57,793 nucleotides of DNA from Streptomyces albiflavescens (GTDB lineage: Bacteria > Actinomycetota > Actinomycetes > Streptomycetales > Streptomycetaceae): assembly GCF_014645835.1 (NCBI RefSeq), contig NZ_BMMM01000012.1, positions 87,573-145,365 on the forward strand, in the 5' to 3' direction. A program made the position numbers and the translations under genes. This document shows positions 35,030 through 43,378 of the stretch, piece after piece. The notes beneath the pieces were generated by a model that was not told the origin of the DNA, made no database searches, and was given only the letters and a program-made list of their open reading frames with translations. Every line of letters begins with the position of its first letter. The first letter of the stretch is position 1.

Positions 35030-35368
35030 TCAGCGTCGCTTCGCGTCGGTGGTGATCAGGGAGCGGATGACCAGGGCGCAGATGGCGAGCGAGGCGCCGG
35101 TGAGGGCGACGGCGAGCAGCAGCGAGACGAGGACCGCGCCGACGACGAGAACCACGGCGACACCGCCACCGACGACGGCCACGACAGAGCCCGGGGAGAG
35201 CTGGACAGCGGGCCGCGACGGCGCGGGGGCGACGGGGGCCGGGGCGTGGTGCTGGCAGCCGCAGGGAGCTGCGGGGGTGTGGTGTGGCTGCTCGATGGCG
35301 GTCGGCGTGACCACCGGCACGACCTGCCGGGTCGGGGTCGGGTTGACCGGGATGCGGGGCTGGAACAC
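35030..35368 (-). CDS. spdD: SpdD-like mobile element transfer protein
   Basis: 112 residues. A Pro-rich N-terminal half containing CGCQHH is followed by a ~40-residue hydrophobic stretch (about 60-100) that can cross the membrane once or twice, and a basic end (TTDAKRR). This matches SpdD-type spread proteins. GTG at 35368 with AAAGGAG. Confidence 0.75.
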   Translation of the reverse strand: MFQPRIPVNPTPTRQVVPVVTPTAIEQPHHTPAAPCGCQHHAPAPVAPAPSRPAVQLSPGSVVAVVGGGVAVVLVVGAVLVSLLLAVALTGASLAICALVIRSLITTDAKRR

Positions 35369-35382
35369 GGGTTGATCTCCTT

Positions 35383-35538
35383 TCACTTGGTGGTGGTGTC
35401 GATGGCGGGGGCCAGGAAGCTGTCGGCGAGGAGGTAGCCGCCGAGCAGCAGGACGATGACGAGCCAGAGCGGTGGGCGGACGAGTTTGATGCCGACCCAT
35501 CCGATGCAGGCGATGAACAGCCACAGCGGCACAGTCAT
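35383..35538 (-). CDS. Small membrane protein, spread-type
   Basis: 51 residues with two short membrane segments (LWLFIACIGWVGIKLV and LWLVIVLLLGGYLLA). ATG at 35538 follows GGAAGGAG. Lies between SpdD and another transfer protein; probably a spread protein. Confidence 0.68.
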   Translation of the reverse strand: MTVPLWLFIACIGWVGIKLVRPPLWLVIVLLLGGYLLADSFLAPAIDTTTK

Positions 35539-35560
35539 GAGCCGGACTCCTTCCCTGGGA

Positions 35561-35752
35561 TCAGCGGACGGGGCAGCGGTGGCCTTGGGCGGCGACCATG
35601 GCGGCGGCGTAGGTGTCGTAGGAGCTGGACCAGCCGCAGTCCTCGGTCCCGCAGGCGGCGATGTAGGAGGAGTGGCCGTTGCGGTCCTGGCCGCTGCCGA
35701 CGGTGGTCGTGCCGACGCGGTGCAGTTCTCGGTAGATCCGGTACAGGCCCAT
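35561..35752 (-). CDS. Small mobile element transfer protein
   Basis: 63 residues: GLYRIYRELHRVGTTTVG, then two cysteines in ACGTEDCGW and a final HRCPVR. The family is restricted to actinobacterial conjugative elements and usually annotated as a transfer protein. ATG at 35752, AAAGGAG upstream. Confidence 0.7.
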   Translation of the reverse strand: MGLYRIYRELHRVGTTTVGSGQDRNGHSSYIAACGTEDCGWSSSYDTYAAAMVAAQGHRCPVR

Positions 35753-35771
35753 GGGTGGTGCTCCTTTCGGG

Positions 35772-36422
35772 TCAGGTGAGGTGGGCGGCGATGGCGTCCG
35801 CGAGCGGGGCGGGGACGCCGAGGCGGGCGCGCAGGGTGTCGGTGTCGATCCGGGTTCCGGTGCGGGCGTGGTGCTCGTCGGCGACCTTGCGGGCATGCGC
35901 CACCAGGGCCGCGGGAACGGCCGGAGCAGGGTCGACCGCGGGCAGGGCGGGAATCGGCTCGGGCACCGGTGCCGGCTCCGGAGCAGGGGCGGGCTCCCGT
36001 TCGATGTCGAGGGAGGGGGCGGGGGCTGCGGGAGCCGGCGGAACCGGCACTCGCTCCCCGGCCGAGTTCGAGTGGGCGAGCAGGGTGCCGCCGAGGAAGG
36101 CGAGGGCGGGCCATCCGGCGATGCCGAACCGCAGCCAGGCGGGCGGATGCGCCAGGTCGAGGAATCCGGCGGTGGCGACGTTCGCGCCGAGCGAGGCGAC
36201 CAGGGCGATCAGGAACCAGGACCAGGCCAGCCGCGAGGGTCCATCGCTGCGCAGTCGTCGCCAGGCGGCCACGAGCAGCAGGTCGACGGAGACGGGGTAG
36301 GCCCAGGCCTTCCAGCCGGTCTGTCCGGCCGCGTCGGCGAGGTCGTGCAGGTGGGCGAAGGACAGCGCACCGGCGATCACGGCCTGTACGAGGACGGCAT
36401 CGGGGCGGATCGAGCGGGTCAC
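35772..36422 (-). CDS. DUF2637 membrane protein
   Basis: 216 residues. Four membrane segments in the first ~120 residues, with the DUF2637 signature AYPVSVDLLLVAAWRR and SLGANVATAGF. A Pro/Ala-rich linker follows, then a C-terminal helical domain. The frame opens at GTG 36431, but AAAGGAGGTGA covers that codon, so GTG at 36422 (VTRSIRPD), 8 bases past GGAGG, is the better start. It lies in the transfer gene block. Confidence 0.78.
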   Translation of the reverse strand: MTRSIRPDAVLVQAVIAGALSFAHLHDLADAAGQTGWKAWAYPVSVDLLLVAAWRRLRSDGPSRLAWSWFLIALVASLGANVATAGFLDLAHPPAWLRFGIAGWPALAFLGGTLLAHSNSAGERVPVPPAPAAPAPSLDIEREPAPAPEPAPVPEPIPALPAVDPAPAVPAALVAHARKVADEHHARTGTRIDTDTLRARLGVPAPLADAIAAHLT

Positions 36423-36497
36423 GGTCTTCACCTCCTTTGCGGGGGTTGGGCCGGGGCGGGGCGGGGATCAGGTCCGGCCGCCCCGTCCCGGCGGGGT

Positions 36498-36689
36498 TCA
36501 GTCGGTGGGGGCTTCGCCACTGCCCCAACAGGTGAGGCAGAGCCCGGTCTGCTGATCAGCGGTGGTGCGGTGCTTTCGGGCGCCGACGCGGACGGATTCG
36601 GTGCTCTCGCCCACGCCGTCGCAGTCCGGGCACTTCGCGGGCTCCGGCTTGGCGGGCTTTCGGCGTGGGGCGGGCTTGCGGGCGGTCAT
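36498..36689 (-). CDS. Small zinc-ribbon protein
   Basis: 63 residues: basic N-terminus (TARKPAPRRKPAKPEP), CPDC and CLTC pairs. Paralogous in style to 34732-34938. Start ATG at 36689; a GTG three codons upstream is possible. Confidence 0.62.
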   Translation of the reverse strand: MTARKPAPRRKPAKPEPAKCPDCDGVGESTESVRVGARKHRTTADQQTGLCLTCWGSGEAPTD

Positions 36690-36691
36690 GG

Positions 36692-36907
36692 TCACCACCC
36701 CTGGCCGGGGTACTCGGGCCCGTCGCTGGGGTCGTAGCCGGGCGGGAAGATGCCGGGCGGCGGCTCCGGCAGGGACGCGGCCAGGGACGGGCCGACAGCC
36801 TCGACGAACGTCTGGTCGGCACCGGTCAGATCGGCGTACAGGGCCAGCGAGCCGAGCATCAGCACCGTGCGGTGGAAGTCCTCGCAGTGCTCACACATGC
36901 CGCTCAC
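36692..36907 (-). CDS. Small hypothetical backbone protein
   Basis: 71 residues with an N-terminal CEHCEDFH metal-binding-like motif and a Pro-rich end. Start GTG at 36907 or ATG at 36898. Overlaps the preceding gene by 17 bases. Function unknown. Confidence 0.6.
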   Translation of the reverse strand: MSGMCEHCEDFHRTVLMLGSLALYADLTGADQTFVEAVGPSLAASLPEPPPGIFPPGYDPSDGPEYPGQGW

Positions 36908-37370
36908 CGGCCTCGGGACGGCCGTTGGCGGTAGCGATGGCCTTCAGAACACGACCGAGGTTGATGGCGTCGAGGCCGGTGAGCGCGTCGCCGAGGCGTA
37001 CCGGCACCCTGCTGTCGGCCAGCGAGGCGGCGATGGCCAGGATGCGCAGTTCGCTCCCGGAAGCGGCCAGCTGCGAGCCGTTCGCGGCTTCAGCGAGCGC
37101 GGCCCAGTCGAGGTCGTACACCTCGCCGGTCTCGCCGTCGGCCACCATCAGGTCGTCGCGCTCAGCGAGACGAGGCAGCCAGGTGCCATGGGTGCTCAGC
37201 AGCTCAACCGCGGCCGTCAGAGGAGGGATGCCCGACGCGGTCTGCCTCAGGACGCCTTCCAGGTCGTCGGCGGTCCAGCTGTCCTCGGTGGCGTACCAGG
37301 GGCAGTCGCGTTCGTCGTGGTCGATGCCGGTCTCTTCGCCGTCGGTTTCGCCGCAGTGTTCGCAGAACAT
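36891..37370 (-). CDS. Hypothetical backbone protein with N-terminal CxxC
   Basis: 159 residues from ATG at 37370 (MFCEHCGETDGEE). AAAAGGAG sits 6 bases before this codon, which rules against the longer frame to 37397. Acidic middle and helical end. The CEHC motif resembles that of the next gene. First small gene after tra; function unknown. Confidence 0.65.
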   Translation of the reverse strand: MFCEHCGETDGEETGIDHDERDCPWYATEDSWTADDLEGVLRQTASGIPPLTAAVELLSTHGTWLPRLAERDDLMVADGETGEVYDLDWAALAEAANGSQLAASGSELRILAIAASLADSRVPVRLGDALTGLDAINLGRVLKAIATANGRPEAGERHV

Positions 37371-37454
37371 CGCGGTCTCCTTTTCGGATTTGGACATGGC
37401 TCGGGTAGGGACATGGCGCGAGGCGGTCGCGCCGGCCGGTGAAGCAGGAGCGGG

Positions 37455-38798
37455 TTAAGCGGCTTCGGCCACCGCGGGCGCCTCGATGGGCGCGAGATCA
37501 ACCAGGGGCTTGAAGCGGGCCAGTTCCGGCAGATGCGGAGTGAGGCCGGCATGCCGATTGCAGGCGGTCACGGCCTGCCGCATCGAGGTATGCGGGGTAC
37601 GGATACGGACCCACTCGCCGGAGGAGTAGCCGACCACGGCCATCCCCGGGCGGCGGTTAGGGATCTGGGTGGCGGCGAACACGGCGTGCGCGGAGATGTC
37701 CCCGAAAGCCATCTTCGCCGACGCCTCGTCGTTGACCCGGTGCACCGTCCGGCCGGTCAACTGCGCGCGCAGCATGGTGATGCCGTCGCCGAGCTCGGAG
37801 CCGAACCGCTGGCCGTAGATGTCCAGGAAGACCCCGGCGGCACGGCCCAGTTGGGCGAGGCGGACCAGGGCAGTGATGATCCGGTCCCGGCGCGGGTCAC
37901 TCTTCTTGGTGCTCAACGCGAGTTCGGCGATCTCGTCGATCGTGACCACGATCGGCACCGGTCGCAGGGCTTCGGGCAAATCCCAGATGTTTGCGGCGAT
38001 CTCCCCATGAGGGGTGTCGGCGCTGATCCGCTGCTCGCGTCGGATCAGGTCATAGATCCCGTCCATCCGGGCCACGAGCGCTTCCAGCAGGTCAGCCGCG
38101 TCGTCTGGGTTGTCGGCCAGGGCGGAGAAGCGGCGGGCGAGCGGGCCGAGTTCCACGCCGTTCTTGCAGTCGATGCCGACCAGCGCGACGTGCTGCGAGG
38201 CGAGTTCCTTGACCACTTGGCGTTGGTAGACGGACTTCCCGGACTTGGTCGCACCCAGCGTGATCGAGTGCGGGATCTCCTGGTAGTCGCGGTAGTGCAC
38301 GGTGCCGTCCTCGGCGAGCGCGACCGGGATCTTCAGCTCGCCGTTCTCGGTCTTGGCGGGCATCTGCACCCGCTTGAGCACGTCGTAGCCGGTCATCGCG
38401 ATCTCGACCACGCCGGGTTTGATCTCGCGGGAGGTGACCTGATGGACGGCGAAGGAGTGCCTCAGCCGGTCGGCGGCGGCGGAGAACTCGAACGCGTCCT
38501 GCCCAGGCCGCATCCGGATGCGGAGCCGCAGGCCGGTGCGGGTCGGCCGCAGCCACAGCAGCCGGGGCACCTGCTGGCGGGGGATGTCCCGCTTCAGCAT
38601 GCGGGCCAGCGCGAGGCGCCAGCGCGGTGGCGGGACGGTGAGGTGACAGGCGTCCATCACGGAGGCGTAGCGAAGCCGCACTCGCAGGATGGCGAGCAGG
38701 ACGCCGAAGGTCAGCCAGTACCAGGCGGGGCGGCGCCACCTCAGCAGCAACGCCAGCCCGACCACGGCCGCGAGAGCGGCGAGCACTAACCGGCCCAT
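37455..38798 (-). CDS. traB: FtsK/SpoIIIE-type conjugal transfer ATPase (element 2)
   Basis: 447 residues. Two N-terminal membrane segments (4-20, 26-41), Walker A GATKSGKS at 182-189, Walker B PIVVTIDEIAELAL, and RLAQLGRAAGVFLDIYGQR. Homologous to element 1 TraB mainly in the ATPase half; the N-terminal half differs. Moves double-stranded DNA at hyphal contacts. 2 bases separate it from the upstream SCO3933-type gene. Confidence 0.93.
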   Translation of the reverse strand: MGRLVLAALAAVVGLALLLRWRRPAWYWLTFGVLLAILRVRLRYASVMDACHLTVPPPRWRLALARMLKRDIPRQQVPRLLWLRPTRTGLRLRIRMRPGQDAFEFSAAADRLRHSFAVHQVTSREIKPGVVEIAMTGYDVLKRVQMPAKTENGELKIPVALAEDGTVHYRDYQEIPHSITLGATKSGKSVYQRQVVKELASQHVALVGIDCKNGVELGPLARRFSALADNPDDAADLLEALVARMDGIYDLIRREQRISADTPHGEIAANIWDLPEALRPVPIVVTIDEIAELALSTKKSDPRRDRIITALVRLAQLGRAAGVFLDIYGQRFGSELGDGITMLRAQLTGRTVHRVNDEASAKMAFGDISAHAVFAATQIPNRRPGMAVVGYSSGEWVRIRTPHTSMRQAVTACNRHAGLTPHLPELARFKPLVDLAPIEAPAVAEAA

Positions 38799-38800
38799 GA

Positions 38801-39157
38801 TCAGGCCGCCTTGGGCTTCGACGCGCCGGCGGCGAGCGAGGTGACGGCGACCGCGCGGAAGCTGATTCCGTGCCGCTTCTGGCCGTTGAACTCGTTCTCC
38901 CAGGGACGGGCGACCAGGCCGGTCAGCGCGACCGGGGTGCCCATGGCCAGCTCACCGGAGATGTCCGGCTCGGCCACCGTGATGGTCACGACCTCGGCGT
39001 GGCCGTTCATCACGAACAGCACGTCCACGGTCATCAGCTTCGGTCCGTTGTCGCCGTCGGTGGCGATCACGCCGTTCTTCTTGTCGCGCATCTTGACCTG
39101 TGGGGGCTGGGCGACCATCAGGGTCGCGCCGTTCGTGTCGACGGGGATCTGACGCAT
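38801..39157 (-). CDS. SCO3933-family regulatory protein (element 2)
   Basis: 118 residues, homologous to 17343-17690: MRQIPVDT start, LMTVDVLFVMNG, RPWENEFNGQKRHGISFRA end. Same position before tra. ATG at 39157. It likely shares the promoter controlled by the paired palindromes at 39276. Confidence 0.82.
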   Translation of the reverse strand: MRQIPVDTNGATLMVAQPPQVKMRDKKNGVIATDGDNGPKLMTVDVLFVMNGHAEVVTITVAEPDISGELAMGTPVALTGLVARPWENEFNGQKRHGISFRAVAVTSLAAGASKPKAA

Positions 39158-39275
39158 TATTAGAACTCCCTATTCCGAGGGGCGGGAGCGGCGGACTACT
39201 TGGCGGTGGGTCGCCGCTTCTGTGTGTTGTTGGTCTTGGTCCGCATACAGACGGCCACGGACTCACGTTCCCAAC

Positions 39276-39311
39276 TGGTGCGCACCAATAGATTCCATCT
39301 GGTGCGCACCA
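39276..39311. promoter_or_regulatory. Paired 12-bp palindromes, operator of element 2 transfer operon
   Basis: TGGTGCGCACCA occurs at 39276-39287 and 39300-39311, 24 bases apart centre to centre, about 120 bases upstream of the SCO3933-type/tra operon. Arrangement parallels the element 1 operator but the sequence is unrelated, so the two repressors should not cross-talk. Confidence 0.85.
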
Positions 39312-39403
39312 GATGTCAAGCCCTGTCACGATCCGGCTTCTCAACTCGCCTTCCTGCGACACTTCTAGGCAACCGCGCTCGCCAACTCCGCGGTAGCCAA
39401 CAG

Positions 39404-39428
39404 GGGTTAACGCGGCTTGGATTAACCC
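39404..39428. promoter_or_regulatory. GGGTTAA/TTAACCC inverted repeat before HTH gene
   Basis: 7-bp arms at 39404-39410 and 39422-39428 with an 11-base centre, 62 bases upstream of the HTH regulator start. Likely autoregulatory site. The remaining 39158-39489 gap holds no gene. Confidence 0.55.
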
Positions 39429-39489
39429 TGCCGACCTGCACCGATGTGAGGCATGCTGCTGTTACGGCTCAGGACTCACATGCAGGGCG

Positions 39490-40626
39490 GTGCACGTGAC
39501 GAACGGACTCCGAGCAGCGAGGAACGCGCGCGAGTGGTCGCAAGAGCGGCTGATCCGAGAGATCGAGCGGTTCGCGCAGCAACACCTGCTCACGATCGCG
39601 TCCACGGCCAGCCTGCACGTCTACGTCTCGGAGTGGGAGAACGGCAGGCGCCCGATCACGGAGCGGTACGCAAAGATCCTCCGGGCATTGCTCGGCATCA
39701 CCGACGACGAGCTGCATGGCGGGCACACTGCACCAGTTCCCCCGGAAGCCGACGGGTACGACGAGTTGGTTAACCGGATCGACGCAGCTCGGAGCGTCAG
39801 TCTCACCATGGTGAAGACGTTCATGGACCAGACCGAGCTACTGCGGACCGTCGATCGCCAGATGGGCGCGGCCAGTCTCATCGACCAAATGACCGGGCAT
39901 CTGTCGACACTCGAAGAGGCGTTGACCTTTGCTGTGCTCCCCGACACGCGGCGGCCCGTAGCTCAAGCTCTTGCCGGAGCGGCGACGCTTGCCGCATGGC
40001 AGGCTCTCGATGTCGGAGCCGTCGAACGAGCGTGGCGGCACTACGAGTTGGGCAAGCACGCGGCCAAGGAAGCCGATGCACCGATGTACCTGGCGCACGC
40101 CACGGCCGAGCAGGCATACGTGCTTTGCGACGCCGGCCGACCTGCCGTAGCGGTTGAGCTGATCAGGGATGCCCAAAGCGCCGGCGGGAAGGCGACGTCT
40201 CCCCGGCTTCGAGCATGGCTGCACGCGGCCGAGGCCGAGATCTGCGCCAAGGCCGACATGCCCGACGACTGCCGCCGAGCGCTGGACGACGCGATGCAAT
40301 GCCTGCCATCAGGTGCAGAAGCTCGCGACCCGGACATGCTGAGCATCTTCCTGAACGAAGGTCACCTGAGCCGGTGGCGGGGCAACGCCCTCGCCCTGCT
40401 TGGCGATGACGATGCGGTAGACAGCCTCTACGTGGCCCTCGACGCCGTGGACCCGACGTTCATCCGGGCAACGGCCGGACTGCGATGCGATCTCGCACAG
40501 GCGCATCTGGCCCGCGGTGAGTACGACCAGGCAACCGATCACCTTCGGCAGGCACGTCTGCTCGCAAACCGCACAGGATCAGTCCGCCACCGGCGCCGGA
40601 TCGAACAGCTCACACAGCGGTTGTAG
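39490..40626 (+). CDS. XRE-type HTH regulator with TPR-like domain (element 2)
   Basis: 378 residues. HTH LRAARNAREWSQERLIREI with the closing SEWENGRRPITERYA, then helical repeats to the end. Same family as 28265-29638. GTG at 39490 or 39496. Its 3' end overlaps the convergent GntR-Nudix gene by 17 bases. Target genes unknown; the inverted repeat upstream suggests self-control. Confidence 0.8.
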   Translation: MHVTNGLRAARNAREWSQERLIREIERFAQQHLLTIASTASLHVYVSEWENGRRPITERYAKILRALLGITDDELHGGHTAPVPPEADGYDELVNRIDAARSVSLTMVKTFMDQTELLRTVDRQMGAASLIDQMTGHLSTLEEALTFAVLPDTRRPVAQALAGAATLAAWQALDVGAVERAWRHYELGKHAAKEADAPMYLAHATAEQAYVLCDAGRPAVAVELIRDAQSAGGKATSPRLRAWLHAAEAEICAKADMPDDCRRALDDAMQCLPSGAEARDPDMLSIFLNEGHLSRWRGNALALLGDDDAVDSLYVALDAVDPTFIRATAGLRCDLAQAHLARGEYDQATDHLRQARLLANRTGSVRHRRRIEQLTQRL

Positions 40627-41404
40627 GGGACTTCCCACCTGCTCGTGAAGCAAGCACGTGAAGGAGCGCAACGAGGGTTCCCGAGCCCATCAGCTCCCCG
40701 CGCGCCATGAGCCCGGGGATGTCGGCGAGCGGTACCCACGCGACATGTCCGGCCTCTTCGAGGTCCGTCGGTTCCCCGACATGCTTAGCGCCATGGCCTA
40801 CGTAGATCTCATGGGGCGAGTCGACCATTCCGACCATGGGCTGATAGGTGACCACGTGCTTCAGATCGTCGGGCCGCCAGCCGGTCTCTTCCTCGACCTC
40901 ACGGGCAGCAGCCGCGGCGGGATCTTCACCCTCGTCGACGATGCCACCGGGCAGCTCCCACCCGAAGGAGTCGATCACGAAGCGGTAGCGCCAGAGCATC
41001 AAGACTCGGTCCTGATCATCGAGGACTGCGGCGACCGCAACATGGTGCAGCCGCACTACATGATGCTCGAACCGTTCCAAGCCGGGCGGCTCAACATCGA
41101 CTAGTCCGAGCTTCACCCACCGGTTGTCATAGAGGGTCCGTTCTCCGTGGATCTGCCACCGCTCCAAGTCCGTCGGCGTCGCCACTGAGACACCGTGCCC
41201 GGGGACTCGGTACGAACTTCGCCCGTGAACTTCCACGACACCTTCGACCGCAAGGCGACCCAGGACGACGCGCAGTTGAGTACGCCCGATGTCGAGGTCT
41301 TCGATCAACTTACGCTCGGACGGGAGCTTGGATCCCGGCGGGTACTTGCCCGTTGCGATCCATTCGCGAATCGTGCGGTCAACCCGCGCCGACTTCGTTT
41401 CCAT
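40610..41404 (-). CDS. GntR-Nudix fusion (KorSA plus Pif-like)
   Basis: 264 residues. Residues 5-68 are a GntR winged helix (LPSERKLIEDLDIGRTQLR). Residues ~90-255 are a Nudix hydrolase with a perfect Nudix box at 154-176 (G-x5-E-x7-REVEEETGW). In pSAM2 the GntR repressor KorSA and the Nudix-motif transfer-immunity factor Pif are separate neighbouring genes; here they are one protein. It may therefore both repress transfer genes, presumably at the 39276 palindromes, and block entry of related elements. Alternatively it is a metabolite-sensing GntR. ATG at 41404. Confidence 0.85.
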   Translation of the reverse strand: METKSARVDRTIREWIATGKYPPGSKLPSERKLIEDLDIGRTQLRVVLGRLAVEGVVEVHGRSSYRVPGHGVSVATPTDLERWQIHGERTLYDNRWVKLGLVDVEPPGLERFEHHVVRLHHVAVAAVLDDQDRVLMLWRYRFVIDSFGWELPGGIVDEGEDPAAAAAREVEEETGWRPDDLKHVVTYQPMVGMVDSPHEIYVGHGAKHVGEPTDLEEAGHVAWVPLADIPGLMARGELMGSGTLVALLHVLASRAGGKSPTTAV

Positions 41405-41502
41405 CCGTTGAGCACACTCCCCGATGTCATCAGCTGGCCCGCACCAGCCTAGCCGCCGGACCCGACAGGCGACAGGACGATCAATCAGCCTCCCTTGATC
41501 AC

Positions 41503-42423
41503 TCAGGCGCGCAGCCAGGCGCGCCGATGCCGCGCAACGGCGTAGACCCGTTCCACCTGGTCGGGAGTGAGCTTGCCTGACAGGGGGCCGAGGGCTGACA
41601 CCTCCCGCTCTTGATAGACCCGCACGGTGTACTGCGTGGCAGCACGGTTCAGGGACGCTACGCCGACGAAGACAAGGACCGGTTCCACTGGAATGGCGAT
41701 CTCGCAGTGGCGCTCAAGTACCCCTTGGGCGTAGACGGCTTCTGCCTTACTCGCCGCTGCGTACGGGACCGGCCGACCACGGTTGACCTTGGCCATCTCG
41801 TCGCCGACCCACACCGAAGCGCCTTGATGGCTCTTCGTGTTGATGGTGAACACACCACCAGGGCCGATCAGTAAGTGATCGATGTCGCCGCCATTACTCT
41901 TGGGTACGCCGTGCAGAACCTTCCAGCCGTCTGCGGAGAGGCGTTGCAGCTCTCGACCCACGCGCCGCTCACCCTCGAGGCCGGCGTACCAGCTATCCCA
42001 CTCTGAAGAGCGCCGCAGCACCTTCGCCCAGAACCGCTGCATCGGTGACGGACCCCGAGCCGCAATTGTCTCAAGCAGGACTGCTCCTGGGCGGTTCTCT
42101 GCCAAGTCGTCTGCGACGGTCAAGTCTGGCAACTTCACGGACCGATCGCGTCGGGGCGAGCGGGAAGACTCGGACGAGCGAAGTGGATTCACAGCTGCCG
42201 TTCCGGTGGGCACGCCGGACTGCGACGAGTCAGGGCGAACGGTCGCCGGGCCGCCGAGATGCTCACGGAGCAGAGCCACAGCCTCACTTCGGTACTTCTG
42301 CACCTTGACGGTGATGACCTTCGTCGGTCGATCCGCCCACGCAACGGTGCTCCCATCCGGCAGATTCACATAGAGCCGGTCCTTGCCGTGCCGCCTCCAC
42401 GGGTTCACCGTGAGATCACTCAT
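41503..42423 (-). CDS. NERD-domain protein
   Basis: 306 residues. The C-terminal ~190 residues match the NERD nuclease-related fold: EGERRVGRELQRL, then GGDIDHLLIGPGGVFTINTK (the D...TK pair stands in for the D...ExK core), and a late strand PVEPVLVFVG. The N-terminal ~100 residues are a variable basic region. ATG at 42423. NERD proteins occur with mobile elements and plasmids; nuclease activity is suspected, not shown. Confidence 0.85.
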   Translation of the reverse strand: MSDLTVNPWRRHGKDRLYVNLPDGSTVAWADRPTKVITVKVQKYRSEAVALLREHLGGPATVRPDSSQSGVPTGTAAVNPLRSSESSRSPRRDRSVKLPDLTVADDLAENRPGAVLLETIAARGPSPMQRFWAKVLRRSSEWDSWYAGLEGERRVGRELQRLSADGWKVLHGVPKSNGGDIDHLLIGPGGVFTINTKSHQGASVWVGDEMAKVNRGRPVPYAAASKAEAVYAQGVLERHCEIAIPVEPVLVFVGVASLNRAATQYTVRVYQEREVSALGPLSGKLTPDQVERVYAVARHRRAWLRA

Positions 42424-43336
42424 TGGCCCGCCCCCGAATGTGGGTTGTCCCCACACACATGTCAGCAGCAGCCCACCACCCCGGCAAGAGGGCCTTGCGG
42501 TCAGAATTTCCCTACATCATCAAGGCTCGCTACGCTCGCTCGCCCGCCGGCCGACGGCGCTTGTCGATCACCGCCACCCCGACCGCCGCACACTCCGCCC
42601 ATGCGCATCAACGGCCGCTCCCGGCCCGCATGCCACCGCCACCACGATCCGGCCTCGGGAGGGGAAAGACGCATCAGCGGTCGGACCTCGACGCCCCGCT
42701 TCTGGGGCCACCACGCACCCCTTTCCACCCAGTTGCCTACACCAGTAGGTCGGATCAACCGAGGGCCGCGCAAGCGCGGCGGCGCCGACCGGTCGCCGCC
42801 GCGCCGCCTCCATGTCTTCGCCACCGGCCGCACGTCGCCGCCCGTCCGTCGCCACACGCAGCGGCCAAATTCCAACACGGGCACGGGGGGCGAACGCTGA
42901 TCCCCAACAGTGCAGGTCAAAGACGCTTTGTGTTACCGAAAGAGGCCGGATCGTGGTGGCGGTGGCATGCGGACCGACGCTGCCAGATGCGCGGGCGTTC
43001 GTACGACCCGCTGATCCCGCACCGGGCCACGGGCCACCGTCCGGACGGCGGGCGCGGCAATGAGGGGGAGAAACCCGTTGTGGCTGGGGCGGTCGGCTCC
43101 ACGACTTTAGCCAGCCACTTTGGCGCGAGCCTCGAAGATCATGGCCCCAACGTCGTGCTTTACCGGGCAGGTCCACAGACTGCCCGACGCGCCGGAAGCT
43201 TACGGGGCCATGATCACTCGCGCCAAAGCAGCTCCCGGCCAAAGTCGCTCCGCCGACCGGAGATGGACGTCAGCCAGCACGAACAACGGTGCGGATACCA
43301 GAACCTGACGGGTCGTAGCGTAGACCGTGACCCATA
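42424..43336. other. Gene-free region with large inverted repeats, putative origin/transfer locus of element 2
   Basis: 913 bases without a credible gene. It holds a perfect 31-bp inverted repeat (42626-42656 with 42942-42972). A second imperfect pair sits at 43121-43150 and 43204-43229 (GATCATGGCCCC/GGGGCCATGATC). A segment at 43060-43180 resembles 51358-51470 in the third element (TGGCTGGGGCGG, CTTTAGCCA, ACCGGGCAGG). A GC-rich CTACGCTCGCTCGCCCGCCGG block lies near 42531. These fit a replication origin, single-strand origin or clt-like transfer site, but no single role can be proved. Confidence 0.55.
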
Positions 43337-43365
43337 CTGTAACTTTGCGTGGTCTTCAGTTACAG
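43337..43365 (+). promoter_or_regulatory. CTGTAACT/AGTTACAG operator or leader hairpin
   Basis: Perfect 8-bp inverted repeat (43337-43344 and 43358-43365) with a 13-base centre. Its right arm touches the GGAGGG ribosome site of the ATPase gene, so a bound protein or RNA hairpin could block translation or transcription of the whole operon. Confidence 0.6.
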
Positions 43366-43378
43366 GAGGGGTGGCAGG

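Noticed and set aside
41503..43378. Single defence operon including the NERD gene
   Set aside because: NERD is on the opposite strand and about 950 non-coding bases away from the ATPase, so it is a neighbour rather than an operon member.
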